Source: an uncultured Parabacteroides sp. (GTDB taxonomy: Bacteria; Bacteroidota; Bacteroidia; Bacteroidales; Tannerellaceae). From it: a DNA stretch of 64,000 nucleotides. Shown one piece after another: positions 42,423 through 51,130 of the stretch (the first letter of the stretch is position 1; every line of letters begins with the position of its first letter). Below the pieces are notes generated by a model. The model was given only the letters and a program-made list of their open reading frames with translations, had not been told where the DNA came from and made no database searches. The position numbers and the translations under genes are program-made. The stretch lies in NCBI GenBank assembly GCA_944325345.1, contig CALUZV010000014.1:1-64000 (forward strand). Reading direction: 5' to 3'.

Positions 42423-42461
42423 ACCCGATTTTACATCTTACGTAGAGTCGGGTCTTTTTTT
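42423..42461 (+). terminator. Terminator of tRNA-Ser
   Basis: ACCCGA pairs with TCGGGT across a 17-19-nt loop, followed by CTTTTTTT. Confidence 0.7.
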
Positions 42462-42525
42462 GCCCTCCCGTTTTCCTTTGTCGAATAAATTCACGGCACC
42501 AGGACATAGATTGGCAATCTTTTCG

Positions 42526-42533
42526 TACCTTTG
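42526..42533 (+). promoter_or_regulatory. -7 element of prs
   Basis: TACCTTTG, 43 nt before the prs ATG; no clear -33 element. Confidence 0.55.
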
Positions 42534-42575
42534 CAGCAAATTCATTTTTAACACAATCGATAAATAGTTGAAATA

Positions 42576-43517
42576 ATGAGTACACAAACTCCGTTCTTGG
42601 TGTTTTCCGGCACAAACACCCGCTATCTTGCAGAGAAGATTTGTAAGAGTCTTGGCTGCCCGCTGGGGCAGATGAACATTCAGCATTTCGCCGACGGGGA
42701 GTTCTCCGTTTCCTACGAGGAATCCATCCGTGGGCGCGATGTCTTCTTGGTACAATCTACATTTCCCAATGCAGATAATCTGATGGAATTATTGTTGATG
42801 ATTGATGCCGCCAAGCGTGCTTCGGCGCATTCGATTATCGCCGTGATTCCTTACTTTGGTTGGGCTCGCCAGGACAGAAAAGACAAACCGCGTGTGGCTA
42901 TCGGAGCCAAGCTGGTGGCTGATATGTTGAGCGCGGCTGGTATCAACCGGTTGATAACGATGGATTTCCATGCAGACCAGATTCAAGGGTTCTTCAACGT
43001 CCCGGTGGATCATCTCTATGCTTCATCCGTTTTCTTGGATTATATCCAGCACAATTTGCCGATGGATAATTTGTGTATCGCTACTCCCGACGTGGGCGGA
43101 ACGAAGCGTGCCAGCAGCTACTCGAAATATCTGGGGCTGCCGATGGTCATCTGCCACAAGTCGCGCCTCCGTGCCAACGAAGTAGCCGAAATGCGCATCA
43201 TCGGTGATGTCAATGGAAAAGACGTCCTGCTGATAGACGACATGGTCGATACCGCCGGAACGATTACCAAGGCGGCCAACCTGATGCTCGAAAACGGCGC
43301 GAAATCCGTCCGTGCTATCGCCAGCCATGCGGTGATGTCCGACCCGGCTTCTACGCGTGTGGATCAGTCGGCACTGACTGAGATGATATTTACCGACTCC
43401 ATTCCTTATTCGAAGAAATGCGACAAGGTGAAGATTCTGTCCGTAGCCGATATGTTTGCTGAAGCTATTCGCCGTGTATGCAGTGGAGAATCGATTAGTT
43501 CACTATATGTGATTTAG
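42576..43517 (+). CDS. prs: Ribose-phosphate pyrophosphokinase
   Basis: This 313-residue enzyme makes PRPP from ribose 5-phosphate and ATP. It supplies the xpt, nadC and purA pathways also found in this window. FSGTNTRYLAEKI and FADGEFSV are in the N-terminal domain, IPYFGWARQDRK is the ATP flexible-loop region, and VLLIDDMVDTAGT is the PRPP-binding loop. The length is normal. It is monocistronic with a terminator directly after. Confidence 0.97.
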   Translation: MSTQTPFLVFSGTNTRYLAEKICKSLGCPLGQMNIQHFADGEFSVSYEESIRGRDVFLVQSTFPNADNLMELLLMIDAAKRASAHSIIAVIPYFGWARQDRKDKPRVAIGAKLVADMLSAAGINRLITMDFHADQIQGFFNVPVDHLYASSVFLDYIQHNLPMDNLCIATPDVGGTKRASSYSKYLGLPMVICHKSRLRANEVAEMRIIGDVNGKDVLLIDDMVDTAGTITKAANLMLENGAKSVRAIASHAVMSDPASTRVDQSALTEMIFTDSIPYSKKCDKVKILSVADMFAEAIRRVCSGESISSLYVI

Positions 43518-43556
43518 CCTTCTATTTATAAAGGTTTACAATTAGTTAGTTTGATG

Positions 43557-43600
43557 AGGGTAGGCAACAGGGTAAAACCTGTGAGCCTGCCCTTTTTCTT
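43557..43600 (+). terminator. Terminator of prs
   Basis: GGGTAGGC pairs with GCCTGCCC, with an inner stem ACAGG/CCTGT, then TTTTTCTTTTT. Confidence 0.85.
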
Positions 43601-43654
43601 TTTATCCGGAATTTCGCTGTGGGAAGCGGGTGTATGATGGTAGCGAGTGGATAC

Positions 43655-43686
43655 AAAAAAGGGCATCCCCCGAAGGACGCCCTTTT
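43655..43686. terminator. Hairpin at the rpsA 3' end
   Basis: AAAAAAGGGC...GCCCTTTTC, with an 8-bp stem closing on CCCCCGAAGG, works in both directions and should stop the leftward rpsA transcript. Confidence 0.85.
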
Positions 43687-43709
43687 CGATGTTAGAAATT
43701 AATTGAAAT

Positions 43710-45500
43710 TTATTTATTGCCTCCCGACAATTTTGCTTTCAATGCAGCCAACTCTTCGATGTCTCCGAGAGTAGTCTTCTCGAGCGGAGCATTCAAGATG
43801 TTGTTATCTTCCTTCTTGTTGTGCTTAGCTTTTCTTTCAGCAGCAGCTTCTCTCTTGGCATTCTTCTGTTCGTCTTCGTAAACGCGGCTGTGAGAAAGAA
43901 TGATGCGCTTAGCATCCTTGTTGAATTCGATAACCTTGAACGGCAGCTTCTCGTCCACTTGGGCCTGAGAACCGTCTTCCTTGATCAAGTGCTTCGGAGT
44001 AGCGAAACCTTCCACGCCATATTCCAAAGAAACTACGGCACCCTTGTCGAGCATTTCGATGATAGTACCTTCGTGAACAGAACCTACCGTGAAGATTGTT
44101 TCGAATACATCCCAAGGATTTTCTTCGAGCTGCTTGTGGCCGAGGCTCAAGCGGCGGTTTTCCTTGTCGATTTCCAATACCTGGACTTCGATCTCATCGC
44201 CAATATGTGTAAATTCAGACGGATGTTTGATCTTCTTCGTCCAAGACAAATCAGAGATATGGATGAGGCCATCAACGCCCTCTTCGAGTTCAACAAATAC
44301 ACCGAAGTTCGTGAAGTTGCGAACCTTGGCAGTGTGGCGAGAACCAATCGGGAAACGTTCTTCGATATTCTCCCATGGATCCGGCTTAAGCTGCTTGATA
44401 CCGAGCGACATCTTGCGTTCGTCGCGATCGAGCGTCAAGATGACTGCTTCTACCTCGTCGCCAACCTTCATGAAGTCCTGAGCTGAGCGCAAGTGCTGTG
44501 TCCAAGACATTTCAGATACGTGAATCAAACCTTCAACGCCCGGAGCGATTTCGATGAATGCACCGTAGTCGGCCATCACGACAACTTTACCCTTCACATG
44601 GTCGCCAACCTTCAAGTTCGGGTCGAGTGCGTCCCAAGGATGCGGAGTCAGCTGCTTCAAGCCAAGGGCGATACGCTTCTTCTCGTTGTCGAAGTCGAGG
44701 ATAACCACGTTGATCTTCTCGTCCAAGTGAACGATTTCTTCCGGATGAGAAACGCGGCCCCAAGACAAGTCGGTGATGTGGATCAAACCATCTACGCCGC
44801 CCAAGTCGATAAATACGCCGTAAGAAGTGATGTTCTTGACCGTACCTTCGAGTACCTGGCCCTTTTCCAACTTCGAGATGATGTCTTTCTTCTGCTGTTC
44901 CAGTTCGGCTTCGATGAGCGCCTTGTGTGAAACAACCACGTTCTTGAATTCCTGATTGATTTTGACAATCTTGAATTCCATAGTCTTGCCAACGAAAACA
45001 TCGTAGTCGCGGATCGGCTTCACGTCGATCTGAGAACCCGGCAAGAAGGCTTCGATGCCGAATACATCGACAATCATGCCACCCTTCGTGCGGCACTTGA
45101 TGTAACCCTTGATGATTTCGTCGCTTTCGAGCGCCTGATTAACGCGTTCCCAAGAGCGAGAAGCGCGAGCTTTCTTGTGAGACAGAACGAGCTGTCCTTT
45201 CTTGTCTTCCTGGTTTTCAATGTAAACCTCAACCTGGTCGCCTACCTTCAAGTCCGGATTGTAACGGAACTCAGACATAGGCACAACGCCGTCAGACTTA
45301 AAGCCGATGTTCACAACCACTTCGCGCTTGTTCATGGCTGTAACGGTACCCATCACGACTTCCTTGTCCTTGACGGTGTTCAATGTTTCATCATACGTTT
45401 TCTCAAGGTCTTCCTTGCTTACGTTGCCGTAAGATTCGCCCTTTTCAAGAGCATCCCAATCGAAATCTTCGATGGGCTGGATGTTTTTTAAATGTTCCAT
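43710..45500 (-). CDS. rpsA: 30S ribosomal protein S1
   Basis: This 596-residue protein has six S1 (OB-fold) repeats. Characteristic strands recur, such as GVFIDLGGVDGLIHITDLSWGRVSHP, GAFIEIAPGVEGLIHVSEMSW and GVFVELEEGVDGLIHISDLSW. The N-terminal repeats are more divergent and bind the ribosome, while the later ones bind mRNA. The leader is A/T-rich, with minus-strand TATCTTTG at 45586-45579 as the -7 element. In Bacteroidota, which lack strong Shine-Dalgarno use, S1 is presumed important for initiation. Confidence 0.97.
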   Translation of the reverse strand: MEHLKNIQPIEDFDWDALEKGESYGNVSKEDLEKTYDETLNTVKDKEVVMGTVTAMNKREVVVNIGFKSDGVVPMSEFRYNPDLKVGDQVEVYIENQEDKKGQLVLSHKKARASRSWERVNQALESDEIIKGYIKCRTKGGMIVDVFGIEAFLPGSQIDVKPIRDYDVFVGKTMEFKIVKINQEFKNVVVSHKALIEAELEQQKKDIISKLEKGQVLEGTVKNITSYGVFIDLGGVDGLIHITDLSWGRVSHPEEIVHLDEKINVVILDFDNEKKRIALGLKQLTPHPWDALDPNLKVGDHVKGKVVVMADYGAFIEIAPGVEGLIHVSEMSWTQHLRSAQDFMKVGDEVEAVILTLDRDERKMSLGIKQLKPDPWENIEERFPIGSRHTAKVRNFTNFGVFVELEEGVDGLIHISDLSWTKKIKHPSEFTHIGDEIEVQVLEIDKENRRLSLGHKQLEENPWDVFETIFTVGSVHEGTIIEMLDKGAVVSLEYGVEGFATPKHLIKEDGSQAQVDEKLPFKVIEFNKDAKRIILSHSRVYEDEQKNAKREAAAERKAKHNKKEDNNILNAPLEKTTLGDIEELAALKAKLSGGNK

Positions 45501-45578
45501 TCTAAAAAATTAATACAATAAGTTTTTTGTAATTAGTAAGTTAGACATTATGTTGCCTTATTCTCGAAAAAATCGCTG

Positions 45579-45586
45579 CAAAGATA
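45579..45586 (-). promoter_or_regulatory. -7 element of rpsA
   Basis: The minus-strand TATCTTTG lies 79 nt before the ATG; CTTG about 18 nt upstream may be the -33 element. Confidence 0.5.
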
Positions 45587-45632
45587 GTGTTTTTTTGAAT
45601 AGCACAAGCCGTATTACGAATTATTATGGGAT

Positions 45633-46433
45633 TTATCTCCTGCTTTCCAACGGCGATACCCCTAAATTCTTCTGCACATACCGATTGAAATAAGCCGTCG
45701 ATGAAAAATTGAGCTGCTCGGCGATCTGTGCCGTACTGAGCTTCTTGTCCCGCAGCAGCTTCTTTATTTCTTGCAGGGTAAATCGTTTGATCCAATAGTT
45801 CGCCGAGAATCCGCTCAGTTTGTAGCAAATCTCCGACAGGTATTTCGGGACGACACAGAGGATGGAGGCGTAGTAGGCTACCTCCCGATGCGTCCGGTAA
45901 TGCCCTTCCTCCAGCAGCATGAAGAAACGCGCCAACAGGTTGGCTGCCTGCAGCGGCACCTCCGTATAGCCATAAATCCGCGCATGAAATTCATAGAAGT
46001 CGAGGAAGAGCGTCTGGATAGTGCTTTTCAATACGTCTTCATGGAAATGGTGGGCTGTTTGCCCCAGCCTGTGCTCCACGTCCTCGAAATCTTTCCGGCA
46101 TTGCGCCTGTTCTTCCTCCGTAAGCTGCATGATGGGATTCCGGAAAAGGGTCGTGGTCCCTTTTACATAATAATTATTGTCCGGCGTGCACATTCCCAAG
46201 AACGAGGCGGTGATATAAATTACCTTGCAGCGGAAATCCCCCGACGGCAAGACCAGCTCCACCAGTTTGTTGCCCACGACAATCATACAGTCGCCCGCCG
46301 CGAGGCGAAACGGCGTGTCGTTGAACCGGATTTCGCACGTCCCGGCGTAGCAATAGGCATGGGCGATATAGCGGTTGGCTGCCTCCGTCCCCAACTTCTC
46401 CAGCGTATCTTCTATGATGACATCCTTTTCCAT
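45633..46433 (-). CDS. AraC-family transcriptional regulator
   Basis: This 266-residue protein has an N-terminal cupin-like sensor domain (CEIRFNDTPFRLAAGDCMIVV). A C-terminal pair of helix-turn-helices follows (about 180-265): LSTAQIAEQLNFSSTAYFNRYVQKNLGVSP is the second and most conserved. It lies divergent from the ferredoxin-type gene at 46569 with 135 bp between the starts, so it is a candidate regulator of that gene. The ligand is unknown. Confidence 0.92.
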   Translation of the reverse strand: MEKDVIIEDTLEKLGTEAANRYIAHAYCYAGTCEIRFNDTPFRLAAGDCMIVVGNKLVELVLPSGDFRCKVIYITASFLGMCTPDNNYYVKGTTTLFRNPIMQLTEEEQAQCRKDFEDVEHRLGQTAHHFHEDVLKSTIQTLFLDFYEFHARIYGYTEVPLQAANLLARFFMLLEEGHYRTHREVAYYASILCVVPKYLSEICYKLSGFSANYWIKRFTLQEIKKLLRDKKLSTAQIAEQLNFSSTAYFNRYVQKNLGVSPLESRR

Positions 46434-46460
46434 CGTGCTCGTTTATTCATGGTTTGTCGG

Positions 46461-46542
46461 CAAAAGTAGGAAAAATCTGCCATATTAGCTCTTTCCTCTG
46501 CCCTTTGTGTTTCGCTTGCGTCGTTTTTGCTCCCTAATTTTG
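46461..46542. promoter_or_regulatory. Divergent promoter region, araC-like gene and ferredoxin gene
   Basis: The minus-strand TACTTTTG at 46468-46461 is the -7 element for the AraC gene. TAATTTTG at 46535-46542 is the plus-strand -7 element for the ferredoxin gene, 27 nt before its ATG. Confidence 0.5.
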
Positions 46543-46568
46543 CCCATGAAATTCCAAAAAGAACGAAT

Positions 46569-47450
46569 ATGAAAAAGATAACACGAAGAGAAGCCCTGAA
46601 GTATCTCGGAAACTCCGCCCTCTCGGCCGCCCTCGCCTCACTGGGCGTCTCGGCCTTCACGTCTTGTACCGAAAAAGGAAAGAAACGCCTGGTTTTCTAT
46701 TTCACCGCCACCGGCAACTGTCTCTACGCCGCCCTCCAATTCTCGGACACGCCCCTGAGTATCCCCCAAGTCCTGAAAGAAACTGACCTCGTCTTCGAGG
46801 CCGACGAAATCGGTCTCGTTTTCCCCGACTACCAGGCGCGTGCCCCCCAAATCGTCCAGCGTTTCCTCGAAAATGCGACCCTGAAAGCCCCCTATCTCTT
46901 TACCATTATTACTTACGGCCGCTGGGCGTGCAACGTAGTCGAGTGGTGGAACAACTTCGCCCTCAGCCGTGGCGTGCGCTTCAATTATATCACCACCATC
47001 CTGATGGTCGATAACTTCCTCCCCGTTTTCGACATGACCGAAGAAATGAAAATAGACAAGCAAGAAGACGCCCAGCTTGCCCAAGCCGTCGCCGACGTCG
47101 CCGCCGAAAAAGACTACATCCCCGTCCTCAGCGACGAGGAGCGCAAGCGTTGCGAAGCCGTCCTCGCCCACCTCACGCCTATCCTCCCCGTCCGGAGCGA
47201 AACCCTCTTCCGCCTGCGTCCGGACCGCTGCGTCGATTGCTGTTTCTGCACCCGCGTCTGTCCCCGTCAGTGCATCACCCTCACGTCGCGCGGCATCGTC
47301 TTCGAGGGCGATTGCGAATATTGCCTCGCCTGCATCCAAAACTGTCCGCAGAACGCCATCGAGCTGAAAAACGGCGAGCGCAATCCCGCCGCCCGCTATC
47401 GGAATCCGAATATTTCGATTAATGAGATTGTGAGGGCGAATAGGCAGTAG
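46569..47450 (+). CDS. EFR1-type flavodoxin-ferredoxin lipoprotein
   Basis: The protein has 293 residues from the ATG at 46569. The N terminus KKITRREALKYLGNSAL has a twin-arginine motif and ends in a lipobox (AFTSC), so it looks like a Tat-exported lipoprotein. A flavodoxin-like domain follows (LVFYFTATGNCLYAA is the FMN-phosphate loop). Two 4Fe-4S motifs, CVDCCFCTRVCP and CEYCLACIQNCP, are near the C terminus. This layout fits the EFR1 family of electron-transfer proteins, most of which are cytoplasmic. Redox partner unknown. Divergent from an AraC regulator. Confidence 0.82.
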   Translation: MKKITRREALKYLGNSALSAALASLGVSAFTSCTEKGKKRLVFYFTATGNCLYAALQFSDTPLSIPQVLKETDLVFEADEIGLVFPDYQARAPQIVQRFLENATLKAPYLFTIITYGRWACNVVEWWNNFALSRGVRFNYITTILMVDNFLPVFDMTEEMKIDKQEDAQLAQAVADVAAEKDYIPVLSDEERKRCEAVLAHLTPILPVRSETLFRLRPDRCVDCCFCTRVCPRQCITLTSRGIVFEGDCEYCLACIQNCPQNAIELKNGERNPAARYRNPNISINEIVRANRQ

Positions 47451-47499
47451 GTTGAAACCCACGGCTATTTATGACCCTCATGGCATTCGGGTCGGGATA

Positions 47500-47620
47500 C
47501 CCCATCCCCCTCCGGGGACTTCCCCTTCGCAGGGGAAGAGTTCAGATAGAACAATAGCGGAATTCCAACCCGGCGATTTATCGGCGGGTATGCATAGCCC
47601 GGCATTTCAATGCCGGGATT
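47500..47620. repeat. Dispersed G/C-rich hairpin element, copy 1
   Basis: CCCCATCCCCCTCCGGGGAC and onward through CTTCGCAGGGGAAGAG (47500-47550) recurs nearly exactly at 49061-49116. GCCCGGCATTTCAATGCCGGG (47596-47617) recurs at 49136-49156. Both hairpins therefore recur in the same order within 1.6 kb, on either side of the 47995-48945 gene. Confidence 0.85.
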
Positions 47621-47699
47621 AAGGGCATTCCACTCCTCACCCGAGGTTTTGACCCCATCAAACAAGGGTAGGCATTTATCTTCCGAAGATAGTCCCTGT

Positions 47700-47870
47700 C
47701 CGGCGGGGCTTCTTTAACTTTCTTTAAGGGATAAATGCTTTTCGTCGGGCGGGCTATAACTTTCTTTAAAGGATAAGTCCTAAACGTCGGGCTTCCTTTA
47801 GTTTTCTTTAAAGGATAAATGCTTTTCGTTCGACGTCCTTTAACTTTCTTTAGGAGATAAATCCCGGAAA
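47700..47870. repeat. Tandem array, four 42-bp units
   Basis: TAACTTTCTTTAA (or TAGTTTTCTTTAA) starts at 47715, 47757, 47799 and 47841, exactly 42 bp apart. Each carries a CTTTAA...TTTAAAG dyad and a GGATAAATGCTTTTCGTCG-type spacer. It lies upstream of the gene at 47995, whose promoter I cannot place with confidence (TAACTTGC at about 47948 is the nearest match). Confidence 0.9.
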
Positions 47871-47994
47871 CCCGCCTGAAAGACGCTGTAAATAATATTT
47901 TACGGTAAAAAACAAGCGAAAAATTTTTGTATGTATGAGAACTTTAGTAACTTGCGCCATCTTTAAAAATAACTAAAACAGAAAGGAGATCAAG

Positions 47995-48945
47995 ATGAAA
48001 CAAATTTTAGTATTTAATCTGAGAGAGCTCTATCAAGACGAATCTTTTGGTTTTTTGAAGTTGATACAGTCGGCATTTACCTTGCTGCCCCAAAACGCGA
48101 GCGAGCCGGGACTGCCCGAGGTCCAGTCGGTCGTACGTAGCTTGTCGTTGAAATCCGCGCGGCTGCAAAAGGTCGTCGATCAGTACAATACGGCGTTCGA
48201 CAATTTTGATGCCGTCTTGAAAACCTCGCAGAAAAATCCGGTAACGGAGAAAATCAATGCGGCCGATGAGGAGCGCGACCAGGCATGGGTAGGCTCGAGC
48301 GGATACATCAGCGCGATGCTCAAACACCCGGACAGCGAGTTGGCAGCCATAGCCAAGAGCGCTGACGATATTTTTGAAAAATATGGGAATCCGACCAAGC
48401 TCTCGCAGACGAAGGAAACCAGCGTGATGCACAACCTGCTGAACGACCTCAAAGCGCTGACCTCGCTTAGCACCATCTATTTTGACCCGTGGTATAATTG
48501 GATGCAGACGGCACAAGCAGCGTTCGAAGCCGCTTCGTTGGAACGCGCCAAGGCGAAAGGTGCCGTCCAGAAGGGTCTTAGCAAGGAAGCTCGCGCGGCA
48601 GCCGAAGAGGCCTACCGCACGCTGGTGCAAGCCGTCAATTCTATTGTCTTTGTAGAAGAAACGGATGAGTACGACGAATTTATCAAAGTTGTCAATGCGG
48701 AAATCGAGCGGCAGAACGCTATCCTAAAGCGTCGCGAGACCGTACGCAAAAACAATAAGGAAGAAGAGGAACCTTCGGAAGAGAAGCCTTCGACTGAAGA
48801 GCCTGATACGGAAACTCCAGACACGGAAACTCCCGGCACCGAGCCCCCTTCGACTGAAACCCCGGACACCGAAGAACCGGATACCGAAACACCCTCGACG
48901 GGTGAAGAGGAACCGGAACCGGACGACAGACCGGTTGTCCAATAA
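47995..48945 (+). CDS. DUF6261-like protein with Thr/Pro/Glu-rich tail
   Basis: This 316-residue protein has no signal peptide. The first 250 residues are predicted mostly helical and resemble the DUF6261 family (MKQILVFNLRELYQDESF start), a Bacteroidota family without known function. The last 60 residues are a low-complexity tail of repeated (P/S)(D/S)TE(T/E)P units, rich in Glu, Pro and Thr. A purine-rich AGAAAGGAG lies 6 nt before the ATG, unusually good for this genome. It stands alone between repeat elements. Confidence 0.55.
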   Translation: MKQILVFNLRELYQDESFGFLKLIQSAFTLLPQNASEPGLPEVQSVVRSLSLKSARLQKVVDQYNTAFDNFDAVLKTSQKNPVTEKINAADEERDQAWVGSSGYISAMLKHPDSELAAIAKSADDIFEKYGNPTKLSQTKETSVMHNLLNDLKALTSLSTIYFDPWYNWMQTAQAAFEAASLERAKAKGAVQKGLSKEARAAAEEAYRTLVQAVNSIVFVEETDEYDEFIKVVNAEIERQNAILKRRETVRKNNKEEEEPSEEKPSTEEPDTETPDTETPGTEPPSTETPDTEEPDTETPSTGEEEPEPDDRPVVQ

Positions 48946-48947
48946 CA

Positions 48948-49156
48948 CTATCCGCACTGCTCCCCTGCGAAGGGGAGCTGTCAGCGCAGCTGACTGAGGG
49001 GTCGAGACTGAGGGGTATTAAATTCTTCATTCTTAATTCTTCATTTTTTAATTGATAACACCCCATCCCCCCTTCGGGGGACTTCCCCTTCGCAGGGGAA
49101 GAGTGCAGATAGCTGGAATAATAATGAGATGTTTAGCCCGGCATTTCAATGCCGGG
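48948..49156. repeat. Dispersed G/C-rich elements, inverted pair plus hairpin
   Basis: CTATCCGCACTGCTCCCCTG (48948 on) is the inverted counterpart of the end of the element at 49061-49116 (CAGGGGAAGAGTGCAGATAG). The two face each other across about 110 bp containing TTCTTCATTCTTAATTCTTC-type words. The hairpin GCCCGGCATTTCAATGCCGGG lies at 49136-49156. The 391-bp gap holds no gene that I can see. Confidence 0.8.
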
Positions 49157-49178
49157 GATATGTAACCTCCTAATAAAT

Positions 49179-49210
49179 AAGGCTCGGCGGGTTTGAACCC
49201 GTCGAGCCTT
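49179..49210. terminator. Strong hairpin in the gap before the Xaa-Pro peptidase
   Basis: AAGGCTCGGCGGGTT pairs with AACCCGTCGAGCCTT, followed by TATCTTTATT. It could terminate transcription from the DUF6261-like gene. Confidence 0.7.
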
Positions 49211-49297
49211 TATCTTTATTCATTCGCGATCCCGGCAATGAATTACCGGGCTAAACATATTTTCCCCATTTTTATTCATTTTTCCCGCCAATTTTTG

Positions 49298-49305
49298 TAC
49301 GTTTG
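49298..49305 (+). promoter_or_regulatory. -7 element of the Xaa-Pro peptidase gene
   Basis: TACGTTTG matches TAnnTTTG, 31 nt before the ATG at 49337. Confidence 0.55.
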
Positions 49306-49336
49306 TCTCCCAATAAAACCATAAAATTTGAATACA

Positions 49337-51124
49337 ATGAAAACAACGATTTGTGAACGGATAGCTGCCTTGCGTGCGGCTATGAAAGAGCAAAATATTC
49401 AAGCGTATATCATTCCGACGACAGATCCGCACCTGAGCGAATACCCTGCCGCCTGCTGGAAATACCGCGAATGGATTTCCGGATTCACGGGTTCGGCCGG
49501 GACGGTGGTCGTAACGCTCGACAAGGCGGGGTTGTGGACCGATTCGCGCTATTTCCTCCAGGCCGAGATGCAACTCGAGGGCACGGGCATCGATTTATAT
49601 AAATTAATGTTGCCGGAGACGCCCTCCATCCCCCAATTCCTGTTGGCGGAACTCGGCGAAGGCGATACCGTGGGGCTGAACGGGCTGACGTATAGCCTCG
49701 CCGATGCGCAATCCCTCGAATTGGCGTTGAAGAAGAAAGGCGTCGCCCTGAATACAGACCTCTCGCTGATAGACCCAATATGGAAAGACCGTCCCGCCGT
49801 GCCCGAGGCGCAAATCTTCGAGATGCCGGTCGAGCTGAGCGGGAAATCGTCCGAAGACAAGCTGATTGAGATAAACCAGATGCTGCACAAGGCCGGGGCG
49901 GACTGCACGGTGCTCTCGGCGCTCGACGAAGTGGCTTGGACGGCGAATATCCGGGGGACGGATGTGTCGTACAATCCCGTGGCTATCAGTTATGCCTACG
50001 TTTCGGATAAGGAAAATGTCCTCTTCATCAATCCGAAGAAGGTGCCGGCTGAAATCGCGGAGCATCTGAAGAAAGAAGGATGGGTGCTGGCGGATTACGG
50101 CAAATTGTTCGACTACCTGCAACGCTTGCCGGAAAACATCCGCGTCTTCCTCGACCGCAGCAAGACGAACATGGCCATCTACAACGCCCTGCCGAAGGGA
50201 GCGGAAATCATCGACGGCATTTCGCCCGCCAACCACCTGAAGAGCATCAAGAACGAGACGGAAATCAAAGGCTTCCGCAACGCCGTGCTGAAAGACGGTA
50301 TCGCCCTGACGAAATTCTACTTCTGGCTGGAAAAACAGATGGCCGCCGGAGAGAAAGTAACCGAGCTTAGCGCGAGCCACAAGCTGACGGAACTCCGCTC
50401 GGAGCAGCCGCTCTATGTGATGGATAGTTTCGCTTCCATCTCGAGTTACGGGCCTCACGGTGCAGTCGTCCATTATTCCCCGACGCCCGAAACCGATACC
50501 GAACTGAAGCCCGACAACCTCTACCTCCTCGACAGCGGCGCGCAATACCTCGACGGCACGACGGACATCACCCGCACCATCGCCCTCTGCGAGCCGACGG
50601 AGCAGATGAAGAAAGACTTCACCCGTGCGCTGAAGGGGACGATTGGCATCGCGAAGTGCAAGTTCCCTGCCGGGATACGCGGCTGTCTGATCGATGCATT
50701 TGCCCGCAAAGCCCTGTGGGATGCAGGCATTAACTACTTGCACGGGACATGCCACGGCATCGGCCATTGCCTCAACGTACACGAAGGGCCGCAGAGCATC
50801 CGCATGGAAGAGAATCCCGTCATCCTCGAACCGGGCATGGTGATGAGCGACGAGCCCGCGATGTACCGCGCCGGCGAATATGGCATCCGTACCGAAAACA
50901 TGGTGTTGATACGCAAAGACAGCGAGACGGAGTTTGGGACATTCCTCGGCTTCGAGACGCTGACGCTTTGCTATATCGATACACGCCTCGTCATCCCGTC
51001 GATGCTCTCCGTTCGCGAACATGCTTGGCTGAACAAATATCACCAGCAGGTTTACGAGACACTCAGTCCGCATTTGACGGAAGAAGAGAAGGAATGGTTG
51101 AAGGAGAAGACGGCGGAAATCTAA
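49337..51124 (+). CDS. Xaa-Pro aminopeptidase (M24B)
   Basis: The protein has 595 residues from the ATG at 49337; a TTG three codons earlier is less likely. This long eukaryote-like aminopeptidase P form has two creatinase-like N-terminal domains (IIPTTDPHLSEYPAACWKYREWISGFTGSAG and the part around 160-310). A C-terminal pita-bread domain carries the metal ligands in LLDSGAQYLDGTTDITRT, HGTCHGIGHCLNVHEGPQ, MVMSDEPAMY and GIRTENMVLI. It removes N-terminal residues preceding Pro. No signal peptide, so cytoplasmic; it would finish peptides produced by DPP IV and DPP III. Confidence 0.95.
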   Translation: MKTTICERIAALRAAMKEQNIQAYIIPTTDPHLSEYPAACWKYREWISGFTGSAGTVVVTLDKAGLWTDSRYFLQAEMQLEGTGIDLYKLMLPETPSIPQFLLAELGEGDTVGLNGLTYSLADAQSLELALKKKGVALNTDLSLIDPIWKDRPAVPEAQIFEMPVELSGKSSEDKLIEINQMLHKAGADCTVLSALDEVAWTANIRGTDVSYNPVAISYAYVSDKENVLFINPKKVPAEIAEHLKKEGWVLADYGKLFDYLQRLPENIRVFLDRSKTNMAIYNALPKGAEIIDGISPANHLKSIKNETEIKGFRNAVLKDGIALTKFYFWLEKQMAAGEKVTELSASHKLTELRSEQPLYVMDSFASISSYGPHGAVVHYSPTPETDTELKPDNLYLLDSGAQYLDGTTDITRTIALCEPTEQMKKDFTRALKGTIGIAKCKFPAGIRGCLIDAFARKALWDAGINYLHGTCHGIGHCLNVHEGPQSIRMEENPVILEPGMVMSDEPAMYRAGEYGIRTENMVLIRKDSETEFGTFLGFETLTLCYIDTRLVIPSMLSVREHAWLNKYHQQVYETLSPHLTEEEKEWLKEKTAEI

Positions 51125-51130
51125 AGTAAT

